The notes below the pieces were generated by a model, which worked only from the letters and a program-made list of their open reading frames with translations, searched no databases and was not told where the DNA came from. Both the position numbers and the translations under genes were made by a program. Below, in pieces: positions 27,535 through 37,404 of a stretch of DNA of 64,000 bases (position 1 is its first letter; each line of letters begins with the position of its first letter). Source of the DNA: Nitrosospira multiformis (GTDB lineage: Bacteria > Pseudomonadota > Gammaproteobacteria > Burkholderiales > Nitrosomonadaceae); contig NZ_FOCT01000006.1 of assembly GCF_900110185.1 (NCBI RefSeq), positions 1 through 64,000 of the forward strand. Reading direction: 5' to 3'.

Positions 27535-28833
27535 ATGACAACGCCGTTGTACGTAAAATATTCCTCGATCCGCGACCGGACCTTGAGTCTGATCGAGCCG
27601 TTGATCGACGAGGACTGCTGTGTACAGTCCATGCCCGAGACAAGCCCGGTAAAGTGGCATCTGGGGCATGCTTCATGGTTTTTTGAGAAGTTTGTATTGC
27701 AGCACTACGAAAAGTCCTTCACGCCTTTTCACCCGGCTTTTCTCACGATGTTCAGTTCGTACAATAAATCAGGTCAGACGCACCCTGATCCGAAACGCGG
27801 GCTGTTCACCCGCCCGTCCTTGTCCTTGACTCGAGAATACCGCAATAACGTCAACGAACGTATGGAGCAGGTCCTGAAACGCTCGGAAGAAGACGAAATG
27901 CTGCGCATGCTCGTGGTGCTGGGAATGCATCATGAGCAGCAGCACCAGGAACTTATGCTGGCCGACGTCAAGCATCTGCTTTCCCAAAGCCCTTTGAACC
28001 CTTCCTATAATAGCCATCCGCTCCCTGATTCCCCTGTCCCCCCGCCCCTCGAATGGTGTCGTTTTGACGGGGGTCTCGTTGAAATAGGCTATAGGGGAGA
28101 CGAGTTCAGCTACGACAATGAATCGCCCCGTCACAAGCAATACCTGGAACCCTATCAGCTCGCATCCCGGCTTGTCACCAATCGCGAATACCTCGAATTC
28201 ATGAAGGCCGGCGGATATGACAATCCTGGCCTCTGGCTTTCCGAAGGATGGGACTGGATGAAAGCCAACCGCCGGTGGCATCCTCTTTACTGGCGGGAAA
28301 GCGATCAGGGATGGGAGGAATTCACCCTCAGGGGGGCCATGCCACTGGACCTGAATCTGCCGGTCATTCATGTGTCCTTCTACGAAGCCGATGCGTTTGG
28401 GCGCTGGGCAGGCGCTAGGCTCCCCACGGAAGCTGAATGGGAAAACGCTGCTTCTCACCAGGAAATAGAAGGTTGCTTCGCTGATAACAACCGTTTTCAT
28501 CCCTCCTCCGCAGGCGAGGTTATGCCATCTGCAAATTCCGGAGGCCTTGCCCAACTCTATGGTGATGCCTGGGAATGGACCCAGTCGAGCTACTCCCCTT
28601 ATCCGGGTTACAATCCTGCAAAACCCAACGAGAACGAACCGATGTCCTTTGTCTGGGATGAGGCGGTAGGCGAATATAACAGCCGGTCTATGGTGAACCA
28701 GTATGTGCTGCGGGGCGGGTCATGCGCGATTCCAAAAGAGCGGATACGGGCAAGTTTTCGTAATTTCTTCCCCGCGGATACATGCTGGCAGTTTTCCGGA
28801 ATTCGTCTTGCGAGAGATTTGAGAGATTCTTAA
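27535..28833 (+). CDS. egtB: Ergothioneine biosynthesis sulfoxide synthase EgtB
   Basis: A 432-residue non-haem iron enzyme that joins hercynine to gamma-glutamylcysteine or cysteine. The N-terminal DinB-like domain has WHLGHASWFFE (His42, His45) and the iron motif His133-x3-His137-x-Glu139 in HHEQQHQE. The C-terminal FGE-sulfatase domain (about 175-432) has the family landmarks PVIHVSFYEADAFGRWAGARLPTEAEWE, GDAWEWTQSSYSPYPGY and YVLRGGSCA...RASFRNFFP. The start follows GGAGG. No egtD (histidine methyltransferase) lies in this window. It is convergent with the following gene, with stop codons one base apart. Confidence 0.93.
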   Translation: MTTPLYVKYSSIRDRTLSLIEPLIDEDCCVQSMPETSPVKWHLGHASWFFEKFVLQHYEKSFTPFHPAFLTMFSSYNKSGQTHPDPKRGLFTRPSLSLTREYRNNVNERMEQVLKRSEEDEMLRMLVVLGMHHEQQHQELMLADVKHLLSQSPLNPSYNSHPLPDSPVPPPLEWCRFDGGLVEIGYRGDEFSYDNESPRHKQYLEPYQLASRLVTNREYLEFMKAGGYDNPGLWLSEGWDWMKANRRWHPLYWRESDQGWEEFTLRGAMPLDLNLPVIHVSFYEADAFGRWAGARLPTEAEWENAASHQEIEGCFADNNRFHPSSAGEVMPSANSGGLAQLYGDAWEWTQSSYSPYPGYNPAKPNENEPMSFVWDEAVGEYNSRSMVNQYVLRGGSCAIPKERIRASFRNFFPADTCWQFSGIRLARDLRDS

Positions 28834-28834
28834 A

Positions 28835-29362
28835 TCAGTGCCGTTTATGAAATTCGACTCCCGCATCGATCACGTCGCGCGCTGCAAGGCCGACTGCAAG
28901 CGCGGCAAAAATTGCGGTTAAAGATTTTCCTGAAACACGCTTTTCGAATCCTGGCGTAAACCGCTTTGGAATGAGATGATAATCAATAACGTAAGCCGCA
29001 GCTGCTACCGCGGCTGCGCGGCAAACGGGTTTGACGAGAGACACTGGTCCAGGGGATACAATGAAAGGAAGTCCTCGCATGCGCTGCCTGGTACCGTGCC
29101 TGCCAAACAGTTTCTCATAAAATGACGCCCAGAAAATGGTAGACGCGTGATTCAAGAGAAAACCCGTCAGGGTATATTTTAGCGATGGGCGGTCATGGTA
29201 AGCGGCCTCCTCCCCCCAGATAATATGGCTCGTGGCGTTTAGAGGTGCCGCATAAGAACCATTTTCATGTTTTCCGGCGAACGAAGCAACACTCGCTGTT
29301 GCAAGACCGCTCACCGTTCCGGATATTAAGGCCCGCCTCAGGATACCTCCATTATTTTCCAT
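28835..29362 (-). CDS. Uncharacterised membrane protein
   Basis: A 175-residue protein that I do not recognise by name. It has an N-terminal hydrophobic segment (ALISGTVSGLATASVASF), a polar region with APLNATSHIIWG, a second hydrophobic helix around FLLNHASTIFWASFYEKLF and two more near the C-terminus (AAAVAAAAYVIDYHLIP, LTAIFAALAVGLAARDVI), so probably four membrane spans. ATSHIIWG and DYHLIPKRFTPGFEKR look conserved in character. The ATG at 29362 has GAGGG seven bases upstream. A GTG four codons earlier is less likely. The gene lies between egtB (convergent) and a PRC-barrel gene on the same strand. Confidence 0.7.
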   Translation of the reverse strand: MENNGGILRRALISGTVSGLATASVASFAGKHENGSYAAPLNATSHIIWGEEAAYHDRPSLKYTLTGFLLNHASTIFWASFYEKLFGRHGTRQRMRGLPFIVSPGPVSLVKPVCRAAAVAAAAYVIDYHLIPKRFTPGFEKRVSGKSLTAIFAALAVGLAARDVIDAGVEFHKRH

Positions 29363-29418
29363 GTAATCCCTCACTATTTACTGCTGCAAGTGAAGAGCAA
29401 ACGCTGCCAGAATTTCCA

Positions 29419-29835
29419 TCATCCAGCGCGCTGATTATCATAATATGCGTTAATCTGGCTGTTCCACGATTCATCAGCCATATCCGGCCAGTTGTCCTTG
29501 TCGAAACCGGGGGCTGATTCCAGACGTTCCTTCTCCACGTCGAGTATGAAACGCTTGTCCAGCGTTTCCAGCTTCAACGTAAGTACGTTCCATGGCACGG
29601 CGAAGAGCTTGTCGCCGACTCCGAGGAAGCCTCCAAAAGATAATACAGCGTATGCCACACGGCCCTCTTCCACGTCCAGCATGACTTCCTTGATGTCACC
29701 CAGTTTCTCGCCTTTGTTATTGTAGACGTCCTCTCCTATTGGCCATGTCGCACCCATGAAGCGGGGCATAGGGCCCGTGCCATCTATAACTTTGTCCAAC
29801 CCCTGCGCGTTACGTTCATACCGTTCATAGCTCAT
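29419..29835 (-). CDS. PRC-barrel domain protein
   Basis: A 138-residue soluble protein with one PRC-barrel, the small beta-barrel also found in RimM and photosynthetic reaction centre subunit H. The signature MGATWPIGEDVYNNKGEKLGDIKEVMLDVEEGRVAYAVLSFGG (residues ~27-70) is followed by FLGVGDKLFAVPWNVL, the usual second half. The tail is acidic and Trp-containing. Stand-alone PRC-barrel proteins of this type are often stress-associated. The partner is unknown. A ribosome site (AGGAGAATAG) precedes the ATG. Confidence 0.85.
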   Translation of the reverse strand: MSYERYERNAQGLDKVIDGTGPMPRFMGATWPIGEDVYNNKGEKLGDIKEVMLDVEEGRVAYAVLSFGGFLGVGDKLFAVPWNVLTLKLETLDKRFILDVEKERLESAPGFDKDNWPDMADESWNSQINAYYDNQRAG

Positions 29836-30044
29836 GCTATTCTCCTGCTAAATTAATATCTCTCTTGCATCTTTCTCAACTTAATCAATTTAGAAGTTAT
29901 TTTAAAAACAACAGGCATTCCTCTCTGTTCGGTAACGCACTCATGCTGAACTACCCCTTGCTTGCCCTGCCCCTTCCTTGGAAGGATTCCCCTTGTTCTC
30001 TTTATTTCCATGCAGTCGTTCTAAAATTGAAAGCAATCGAATGT

Positions 30045-32555
30045 TTACGGGGTTTGAATGCTGGGCTTAGATAGCTCGCTGCCAACTTGGATTTCGTTAT
30101 TCTCCATCACTAACTGCCGTTTCTGAGGATTGACGAACCGGATGTTCGATTCACGGAAACGCTCCAGAATCCGTAAGTTGAAGCCGCGCTGTACTGGCCA
30201 TCGGCCTTTATCCAGAGTCCGTATCTGTCCAAGAATGGTAATCATGAACCCATCCATCTGGTCGACGCCCCAGATATCAGCTTCCGACAGGATGAGGTCC
30301 TTGAAACGTGGATCGGCTCGCATATCATCGACCACACTCCTGATGGCAGCAAATACCTTTTCGACATCTGAATCAGCAGTCACGCTGACCCTGATCGAAG
30401 CATTCCCAATACCGCGATTGGTGTTGGTGACCGTTGAAACCGAGCTGAATGGAACCACATGCAGTGACCCGTCCGGGGCGCGTAACCGGACGGTGCGAAT
30501 CGACAAATGCTCGACCGATCCTGAAAGATCAGCCACTGTGATGAAGTCCCCAACCTGGATGGCATTTTCCATGAGCAGGAAAATTCCGGTGATGAAATCC
30601 TGCACCAGCTTCTGTGAACCAAAACCCAATGCAACTCCGATGATACTGGCACCGGCCAACAAGGGCGCAATGGTAATGCCGAGCTCATCCAGTGCTGCAA
30701 GCAGCACTATCATGATAAAGACAGCGGACATAGTCGTGCGCAGCATAGGCAGGAGGGTACGCAGGCGGGCAGCACGGGCAATATCGCCAGCCTTCCCCCA
30801 ACGATCGATGCGTCGGCAGATCGCAGTATTCAATGACTCCCATGCCGCCAGTGCCAAAGCACAGGTAACTGTGATTGTAACAACCGCTGAAGCCACACGT
30901 CGGCCAACTGATCCACTTTCAAACCAGGACAAAGTATCCACCCCCCAAACCCGAAGCAATACGAGTCCGGTAACAACAGCGATCAACAATGAGACCGCGC
31001 GGTGTATCAGCAGGTGGTAGGGGCTTTTTGTTCCAGCTTCGGCTGATCCTTCGAACAACGGCTGTCCTTGCTGCTCCGGTGTGTTTTTCCGGTCGGCAAT
31101 GAATGCGCGGTCGATTGCGCCAAGAACAAAAATCGACGCAAGGCTTGCGCTGATAATGACCACGGCTGATAGCGCAAAGATGTGAAGCACCTGCTGAAAC
31201 CCATTTTCCGTTCCCATCGACCCCAGCAGCCAAGCGCCTACGATAAAAAACGTTGCCACGAAAAGCCAGCTATCAGCCAGCAGCCTCCGCAACCCGGCCA
31301 GGACTTGACTGTTTTCGGCGGAACCACGGATCGCTGCTGCCACTTCCTTGCGGCTGCGAAAAATCATTATCAGCAGCATGATATGGACAATCAGAGCCAC
31401 CAGTTTGGAAAGCGCGTCATGAGTGTCGAGGGTCGCACCCGTTTCAAGGGCGATATCGGCAATGGCAGTACCAAAAACAGCGACGATAACAATGCGTCGC
31501 AACCAGAGGTTCAGGAAATTTGCCGCCTCGTCACTGATATGCATCAGGCGCAAGCGCTGCCCGATTGGCGATGCCATGAGGTGACCCACACTCAGTGCGA
31601 TTCGCGTAGTGGCATAAGCGCTGATGAGCGGAATTGTGGTTGTGTAGAATATTGACGATCTTCCGCCGAAGGCAGTCAAGAGCAGAGTAGCTCCCGCCAC
31701 GAACCCCCCCACTGGAACCAATTCGAGCAACCAGTAACCCAGAGCAAATGGAAAGCGACGCAACAGGCTCCAATGCCTGTCAACAGCCGTTGCCCTGCCC
31801 GTACCAGGGCCAGGGGCAACATGCATGCTCGTTGCAGATTGAAGATGAGGAGCAGCCCGGTTCACCTCTTTCTCCGGCCCTACTTTTCCTTTCGTCCTTT
31901 CCTCGTCGTCCTTTTGTCGATCAATCGCGTTTTGGCGAACTGCCGCACGGTCTTCAATCATTCTCCGCGGGTGCCGCAAGGCCCATCTCAGGACCCATTC
32001 GGTAAATAGCGCCCCGCCAAGTATGAGAGCCACCTCCAATAATGCCTCCAGGACAATGGCACGGCGTTCCGGCACACCCAGATTGTTCTGCCACCAATCG
32101 CCCACCGTTCTTATTTGGAGAAGTGTTTGAACGGCTGCCCGTAACTGATTCACAACGATGTGCAGCCGCTCGCCGATGAGATCGAATACTTGGGCGACAA
32201 GTCCACCCTTGGCGATTTCGATAGGAACACCTCCTGCCGGTGGATTGCCGGACGAGGCTCCATTGGTTTGTACGGCAGCAGGAGATTGGTCAGAATCAGA
32301 AGTTGCAGCAGGCGCGGAAACTTCGTCTGACGTGTTTGCCGGTGGCGCTTCCGGCGTCGCTTGTGCGATTGCCCTTAACGTCTGTTCGAGCTCCGCACGC
32401 TTTGCATCGTCCTGAAGAATCGATAAGGTCCGCCTGGCTTGAGCGGGGGTAAGTGGGGATTGGGTTGCTTGTTCTTCCGCCCCAGCCTGACTTACTGAAA
32501 TAATCGGCAACAGCATACCGATTGCCACAAAGGTAAGGATTTTGTTCAGTGACAT
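30045..32555 (-). CDS. Large MscS-family mechanosensitive channel
   Basis: A protein of about 836 residues. From the chosen ATG it has a signal peptide (MSLNKILTFVAIGMLLPIISVSQAGA), then a Gln/Ala-rich periplasmic region, and several transmembrane helices between about 190 and 640. The MscS pore and upper vestibule follow near 660-760: LLAGASIIGVALGFGSQKLVQDFITGIFLLMENAIQVGDFITV, then the beta domain with VRLRAPDGSLHVVPFSS. The C-terminal alpha/beta domain (to about 830) has RGFNLRILERFRESNIRF. The Gly/Ala-rich TM3 and the QVGDFI motif are diagnostic. It protects against hypo-osmotic shock. The frame extends 31 codons further up, but that part is not signal-peptide-like. No ribosome site is strong at either start. 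Confidence 0.87.
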   Translation of the reverse strand: MSLNKILTFVAIGMLLPIISVSQAGAEEQATQSPLTPAQARRTLSILQDDAKRAELEQTLRAIAQATPEAPPANTSDEVSAPAATSDSDQSPAAVQTNGASSGNPPAGGVPIEIAKGGLVAQVFDLIGERLHIVVNQLRAAVQTLLQIRTVGDWWQNNLGVPERRAIVLEALLEVALILGGALFTEWVLRWALRHPRRMIEDRAAVRQNAIDRQKDDEERTKGKVGPEKEVNRAAPHLQSATSMHVAPGPGTGRATAVDRHWSLLRRFPFALGYWLLELVPVGGFVAGATLLLTAFGGRSSIFYTTTIPLISAYATTRIALSVGHLMASPIGQRLRLMHISDEAANFLNLWLRRIVIVAVFGTAIADIALETGATLDTHDALSKLVALIVHIMLLIMIFRSRKEVAAAIRGSAENSQVLAGLRRLLADSWLFVATFFIVGAWLLGSMGTENGFQQVLHIFALSAVVIISASLASIFVLGAIDRAFIADRKNTPEQQGQPLFEGSAEAGTKSPYHLLIHRAVSLLIAVVTGLVLLRVWGVDTLSWFESGSVGRRVASAVVTITVTCALALAAWESLNTAICRRIDRWGKAGDIARAARLRTLLPMLRTTMSAVFIMIVLLAALDELGITIAPLLAGASIIGVALGFGSQKLVQDFITGIFLLMENAIQVGDFITVADLSGSVEHLSIRTVRLRAPDGSLHVVPFSSVSTVTNTNRGIGNASIRVSVTADSDVEKVFAAIRSVVDDMRADPRFKDLILSEADIWGVDQMDGFMITILGQIRTLDKGRWPVQRGFNLRILERFRESNIRFVNPQKRQLVMENNEIQVGSELSKPSIQTP

Positions 32556-32755
32556 GGTAAAACGGTGTTGGTTTGCGACGTCGATCAAGTCGATCGAACA
32601 TTGGTCGGCTATGGATACAATTGTGATGCAGGGAGGCAGGAACAACAATTCGATTAATTGGTTCCGGCGACGTCCTGTAAAACTTCAGGACTCATCGTCA
32701 TAATTCCACGGGTTCTTTTCGACCTCGCCGCTAAAATAAATAAAAATAAGCGACT

Positions 32756-35122
32756 TTATACAGGTGGGGGATCCGTTTCCCTTTCAAAATGCCGGTGCGC
32801 TGCTATAGCTTCGATGAAGCGGTCTAAGGCGTTTCCGATATCTTCATCTTCGAAGTGAAGAAGTCCGCTATCTTGTGCGCCTGACAGCAGTGTCCACTTC
32901 ACACCAGCAGCTTCAGTCAGTTTCCTGCCGTCGCCCAGCACCAGTATGGGTTTACAATGGCGATATTGCTCCTTGACGAATTCCAGCGCCTGCCCCAAAC
33001 GGGCAAGCGCTTCCACGCCCTCGCTTCCACCGGGCACTACCAAAGCGTCGAAAAGGACTGACGGCATGGCCTCCAGCGTTACATCCACCTCGATTTTTCC
33101 CTCTGTGGTCCGGATTGAACCCAGACGTGCCCCAACGAAGCGGGGAACCGCTTGCTCTCCCAGCAACCCGGCATGCAATGTCGTAATCCTTCCATCTATG
33201 CCATCCGCAACGAGAATCGCTATTCTTCTCATACGGATGCCACCATCGCCGGGACGAGCAAAAAGTGACAGAGCGGGAGATGAAGAAACCTCCGGCGTAA
33301 CATCTTTCTTCAGGGCTTTGGGGAGGGGTGGCGGCAAAGTATCCATACCCAATCCGCGAGCCACAGACTCAGCCAGATCGCTTGCAACATTTTCGAGCAT
33401 TGCCACCATTCGCTGCCTTATGGCGGGAGATTGGACGCGAGTGAGCTCAAAACGAAAGGCGCGAATGATATGAACCTTTTCCACAGCGCTTTGGCTGTTC
33501 CAGAACAGGGTCGCCTGCGTGTAGTGATCCGCAAACCGCTCGGGTTTACCGCGTACCTTATCTCCCTTCATCGGTTCGGGAAATGACCTGAAGCCGGCGG
33601 CGCCAGCCTGAAATGGACAGCCTCCCGCAAGGGAATTCGGCTCATATGAAACCCGGCCTCTATTGATGGTCTGGCGATGCATCCCATCCCTCTGGTTATT
33701 GTGAACTTGCGCGACCGGCGAATTGATCGGAATCTCGTGGAAGTTTGGCCCACCGAGACGCGTCAACTGGGTGTCGACATAGGAATGAATGCGGCCGGCA
33801 AGGAGAGGATCGTTACTGAAATCCAACCCGGGAACGATATGCGCAGCACAAAAAGCCACTTGTTCCGTTTCAGCAAAAAAATTATCTGGATTTCGATTGA
33901 GGATCATGCGTCCGACCGGCGTGACCGAGACCAACTCCTCCGGAACAATCTTCGTCGCATCGAGCACGTCAAAGCTGAATTGTTCCGCTTGTTCCTCGGT
34001 AAAAATCTGCATGCCCAACTCGTATTCAGGGTATGCGCCACACTCTATTGCTTCCCATAAGTCGCGTCGGTGAAAATCAGGATCGGCGCCCGATATTTTG
34101 ACCGCCTCGTCCCAATCCAAAGAATGGGTTCCGGCGAGTGGCTGCCAGTGAAACTTGACGAATCGCGACTCACCCTCCGCTGTTACCAGGCGAAATGTAT
34201 TGACGCCAAAACCCTGCATCGTTCGGAAACTACGTGGGATAGCCCGATCGGACATTAGCCACATCAGCATGTGCGTTGATTCGGGCATGAGCGAGACAAA
34301 ATCCCAGAATGTGTCATGCGCGGTGGAAGCCTGCGGAACCGCAAAATGCGGTTCAGGTTTGGCTGCATGGACCAGGTCGGGAAATTTGATGGCATCCTGT
34401 ATAAAAAATACTGGAATGTTATTTCCTACCAGATCCCAGTTGCCTTCGTCCGTATAAAACTTGGTTGCAAAGCCTCGGACATCCCGCGCAGTGTCTGCAG
34501 ACCCCCGTTCCCCGATCACTGTGGAGAAACGGACGAAAACAGGAGTGCGTTTCCCCGCCTCGGCAAACAGGGAAGCGCACGTATACTGGGCAAGCGATTC
34601 ATAACATTCGAAATATCCATGCGCAGCAGATCCGCGGGCGTGAACCACACGCTCGGGTATGCGTTCATGGTCGAAATGAGTAATCTTTTCACGCAGAATA
34701 AAATCTTCCAGCAGCGCCGGACCACGATAACCCGCCTTCAACGAATTCTGGTTATCACCGACAGGAACACCTTGGTTGGTGGTAAGAGTCTGATTACTCG
34801 AATCCGCTCTTACACGGTCCAACGGTTCGTTGCCAGCATTGAAACGTAGGCGAGGTTCACCCGACCCGACTTTCGGTGAAGCAACTGTTTCAGTTAACGT
34901 ACTCCCGGTAACAAAGGGATCGGAAGGTGCTACCGTTTGGCCTTCATCGGGAGAAGTGGAAGCCTCTCCATGTTCTCCTGCCTTGTTGGCGTTATAAGGT
35001 ATTGCCGCTGCGAGCTCGTCAGTAGCGGAGAGCTTTCTGGTGAAATCGTTCGCCGGTGACCCGGTTGCATTAGCCGGTCCGCTGATGGTGGATTTATTGT
35101 CCTTTTCGTTAGCTGTTCCCAT
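32756..35122 (-). CDS. katE: Large-subunit catalase HPII with C-terminal DJ-1/PfpI domain
   Basis: A 788-residue monofunctional haem catalase of clade 2, decomposing H2O2. It has an extended polar N-terminus (residues 1-130), then the core: ERVVHARGSAAHGYFE with the active-site His, VGNNIPVFFIQDAIKFPD with the active-site Asn, and GRIHSYVDTQLTRLGGPNFHEIPIN with the haem-ligand Tyr. The last ~140 residues (MRRIAILVADGIDG...DALVVPGGSEGVEAL...) form the class I amidotransferase-like DJ-1/PfpI domain typical of E. coli HPII. GGAGGGTCAGG sits directly before the ATG at 35122. Thirty extra in-frame codons upstream are rejected. It is divergent from a thioredoxin-reductase-like gene, which also suits oxidative-stress defence. 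Confidence 0.95.
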   Translation of the reverse strand: MGTANEKDNKSTISGPANATGSPANDFTRKLSATDELAAAIPYNANKAGEHGEASTSPDEGQTVAPSDPFVTGSTLTETVASPKVGSGEPRLRFNAGNEPLDRVRADSSNQTLTTNQGVPVGDNQNSLKAGYRGPALLEDFILREKITHFDHERIPERVVHARGSAAHGYFECYESLAQYTCASLFAEAGKRTPVFVRFSTVIGERGSADTARDVRGFATKFYTDEGNWDLVGNNIPVFFIQDAIKFPDLVHAAKPEPHFAVPQASTAHDTFWDFVSLMPESTHMLMWLMSDRAIPRSFRTMQGFGVNTFRLVTAEGESRFVKFHWQPLAGTHSLDWDEAVKISGADPDFHRRDLWEAIECGAYPEYELGMQIFTEEQAEQFSFDVLDATKIVPEELVSVTPVGRMILNRNPDNFFAETEQVAFCAAHIVPGLDFSNDPLLAGRIHSYVDTQLTRLGGPNFHEIPINSPVAQVHNNQRDGMHRQTINRGRVSYEPNSLAGGCPFQAGAAGFRSFPEPMKGDKVRGKPERFADHYTQATLFWNSQSAVEKVHIIRAFRFELTRVQSPAIRQRMVAMLENVASDLAESVARGLGMDTLPPPLPKALKKDVTPEVSSSPALSLFARPGDGGIRMRRIAILVADGIDGRITTLHAGLLGEQAVPRFVGARLGSIRTTEGKIEVDVTLEAMPSVLFDALVVPGGSEGVEALARLGQALEFVKEQYRHCKPILVLGDGRKLTEAAGVKWTLLSGAQDSGLLHFEDEDIGNALDRFIEAIAAHRHFERETDPPPV

Positions 35123-35398
35123 CCTGACCCTCCTGAAATTAGTCGCAATCTTCGCACCACGTGAACGCAGGTTAGGTCCTCGCCCGGATTTTTTCAGTAC
35201 GCCATCATACATAAGCTAATCTTTCTTCTATTGCAGAGCGTTGCAGCCACGGTCAAGCCCCTTCATTTGCGTCCGCTATGTGTTGTCACGAACCGAACCG
35301 AAAAGAATTCAGCGGTATTGTTTGGAAAGATTGGAATTCTGTTCTTCTTCTCCACACTCATAAATAAATAGCGGTCTGAGTTTCCGCTAAAGCGTGCC

Positions 35399-36379
35399 AT
35401 GGAGTTTAGCAACCTGAAATCACCCGGAGTAGTCGATTGCTTGATCATCGGGGCTGGCCCGGGTGGACTTACCGCGGCCATTTATCTCGCTCGCTTTCGG
35501 CGCAATATTGTAATTGTCGACAACGGATTCAGCCGTGCAGCGCTCATCCCTACCACCCATAACTGCCCGGGTTTTCCCGATGGTATCTCTGGGGAACAAC
35601 TGCTGAACCGCTTGCGCTCTCAGGCAGCGCATTACGGGGTCAAGGTGCAGACAGGTGAAGTGACAGAGCTCAAGCAAACAAAAAACCTATTTGAGGCGAC
35701 GATCAGCAATAGGGACGAAAGCAGGAATAACAGCAATGGTGGTGGCAGCATCTCTGTGATTCGTGCCATTACGATATTGCTTGCAACAGGAACTGCCGAC
35801 TTGAGACTGGATACGAAGCACTGGAAAACGTGCATACAAAAAGGGCTTATTCGCCTGTGCCCCGTTTGTGATGCTTACGAAGCGAAGGATCAGAACATCG
35901 CCCTGATATCCTCTTCCCCTCGGGAGGGTGTAAAGCACGCGCTGTTTCTACGAACATACAGCCGGAACGTGACACTGATCTATCAGGCCAAGGCTGAACT
36001 GACGAGTGCCGAAAAAAGAAGGCTTCGTAAGGTCAATGTCGAGGTGATTGAGGACGCGCTCGGCAGCCTCCATATAACGGGAGAATCGAAACCTTCGATA
36101 CGCCTTTCAAATGGAGAAGAGCTTCAGTTCGATGTAATCTACCCGATGCTGGGTGAGAGCCCCAGATCCCAGCTCGCGGTTCAGCTTGGGGCGCGCTGCA
36201 ACAGGCAGGGGAAACTGATTGTCGACCGGCACCAGCGTACCACTGTGGCCGGGGTATATGCGGTGGGAGATGTGGTTGATGAACTGAATCAGATCAGTGT
36301 TGCTGCGGCACATGCCGCCATTGCCTCTACCGACATTCAGAACCGCTTGAACAAGCTAGGTTATAGGCTTTGCCCGTAG
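35399..36379 (+). CDS. Thioredoxin-reductase-like FAD/NAD(P) oxidoreductase
   Basis: A 326-residue two-dinucleotide-domain flavoprotein. The FAD motif [19 protein letters not shown] is at about 15-33. The redox pair Cys154-x2-Cys157 is in [12 protein letters not shown], as in TrxB-type enzymes. The NAD(P) domain starts about 166 with [11 protein letters not shown], which lacks the full GxGxxA/G motif, so the nicotinamide cofactor site is unusual. The second FAD segment, [24 protein letters not shown], is standard. The protein probably reduces a thioredoxin- or glutaredoxin-like partner, but the degraded NAD(P) motif leaves ferredoxin or another donor possible. The gene is monocistronic, divergent from katE, with a weak ribosome site. 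Confidence 0.85.
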   Translation: MEFSNLKSPGVVDCLIIGAGPGGLTAAIYLARFRRNIVIVDNGFSRAALIPTTHNCPGFPDGISGEQLLNRLRSQAAHYGVKVQTGEVTELKQTKNLFEATISNRDESRNNSNGGGSISVIRAITILLATGTADLRLDTKHWKTCIQKGLIRLCPVCDAYEAKDQNIALISSSPREGVKHALFLRTYSRNVTLIYQAKAELTSAEKRRLRKVNVEVIEDALGSLHITGESKPSIRLSNGEELQFDVIYPMLGESPRSQLAVQLGARCNRQGKLIVDRHQRTTVAGVYAVGDVVDELNQISVAAAHAAIASTDIQNRLNKLGYRLCP

Positions 36380-36460
36380 CTTCTGCCGTTCATGGGTTAA
36401 GGGGTGTACTCTCCAGGATCCTTCGTGATAAATCTCTAACAGCATCCTCTGAACTTACCA

Positions 36461-36946
36461 TTACCTGTCTTCCTCGTTCCCGGGAGCAGGCCATAGCAAC
36501 ATTATTTTGTTGCTGCCCCCTTTCCCTATGCTCACATCACGATGAAGCGTCTTCGATTCATATGAAGCATCGATCGAATATTTTCCAGGCGCAAGCTTGA
36601 CGAGCAGAAACGGACCTTCGGTAACTGTATCCAGAATCATAGTACCAGACCCGTCCTTGATCGTAACGCGAACATCGCTGATGTAGGCAGCATGAGTCGG
36701 GGCATTCTGGACAAGTTGGAGCACCAGGGGCCAGGAGCGCGCTTCCCGCAATATTGCCTCTGATTCATCCGCTCCGATGCCTCCCGTCAAATATTCGATC
36801 TGACCTTGTGATTGCACAGGTGGAAGTGCAGTGAAAGTGGAGGGCGAATCTGACCCTGCTTGAGCAAAGCCAGGGCTGGGCACAATACCTGCCAGGACAA
36901 ATGCAAGTGCGATTGCACCTGTAAGAACGCGTTTAACAGTTTTCAT
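36461..36946 (-). CDS. Secreted protein with carboxypeptidase-regulatory-like beta domain
   Basis: A 161-residue periplasmic protein. The signal peptide MKTVKRVLTGAIALAFVLAGIVPSPGFA ends with a likely AxA-type site. Residues 50-95 include GGIGADESEAILREARSWPLVLQLVQN. The C-terminal half is beta-rich with VRVTIKDGSGTMILDTVTEGPFLLVKLAPGKYSIDASYE, a pattern of the CarboxypepD_reg/transthyretin-like sandwich. No catalytic residues are evident. The mature form may bind other proteins or modulate the envelope. Its gene is convergent with the flavoprotein upstream. The precise role is unknown. Confidence 0.75.
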   Translation of the reverse strand: MKTVKRVLTGAIALAFVLAGIVPSPGFAQAGSDSPSTFTALPPVQSQGQIEYLTGGIGADESEAILREARSWPLVLQLVQNAPTHAAYISDVRVTIKDGSGTMILDTVTEGPFLLVKLAPGKYSIDASYESKTLHRDVSIGKGGSNKIMLLWPAPGNEEDR

Positions 36947-37059
36947 TAATCTGCCTCAGGCTTGCCTCAGCTTATCTAATTGAGAACACTGGAATGAATA
37001 GCTTTTTATCTTACCTATTCCGCTCATCCGCTGTTGCATGAGCACAAAATGCAAGCACA

Positions 37060-37404
37060 TCAATGTTTCTTTACGTTTCTATCCCGGGAGACCCCGGGAA
37101 TATCATCTGCAGCCGGGATATCAGAATCAACAATATCCGATGGTATTCCACGCCGGTCTGTATCCTTCAGCCCCTGCTTCGTATCTTCATGCGCCTGTTC
37201 GATTACCTTGCGTGAATGTTCATTCCCGTGGTGGCTCGTACCCGTCGGCCTCGTTGTCTCGTCGCGCTCATGCGGTAGCAATGTCTGAGGCTCTTCCTTA
37301 TCCTTGGCACGCGGTTTCGACTTGGGCAGATCCACACGTTCCGTCAGCACCCCGGTTTCCTCGCGTTCCATTCGCTTGGAAGGGGGCTTGTTTTCTGTAG
37401 TCAT
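37060..37404 (-). CDS. Hydrophilic protein of unknown function
   Basis: A 114-residue, highly charged protein rich in Lys, Glu, Asp and Thr, with no hydrophobic segment and no recognisable fold. Stretches such as KSKPRAKDKEEPQTLLPHERDETTRPTG look disordered. A short DSDIPAADDIPGVSRDRN segment closes it. Such composition is seen in small stress-induced proteins that accumulate in stationary phase, but no family motif is visible. Two adjacent ATG codons give two possible starts. The ribosome site is weak. It fits the run of stress-type small genes here. Confidence 0.5.
   Translation of the reverse strand: MTTENKPPSKRMEREETGVLTERVDLPKSKPRAKDKEEPQTLLPHERDETTRPTGTSHHGNEHSRKVIEQAHEDTKQGLKDTDRRGIPSDIVDSDIPAADDIPGVSRDRNVKKH

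Noticed and set aside
27769..28554. 261-codon minus-strand frame
   Set aside because: Antisense to egtB; no recognisable protein features.
30130..31020. 296-codon plus-strand frame
   Set aside because: Antisense to the MscS channel gene, with shadow-like composition and no ribosome site.
34316..34849. 177-codon plus-strand frame
   Set aside because: Antisense to katE; composition of a shadow.
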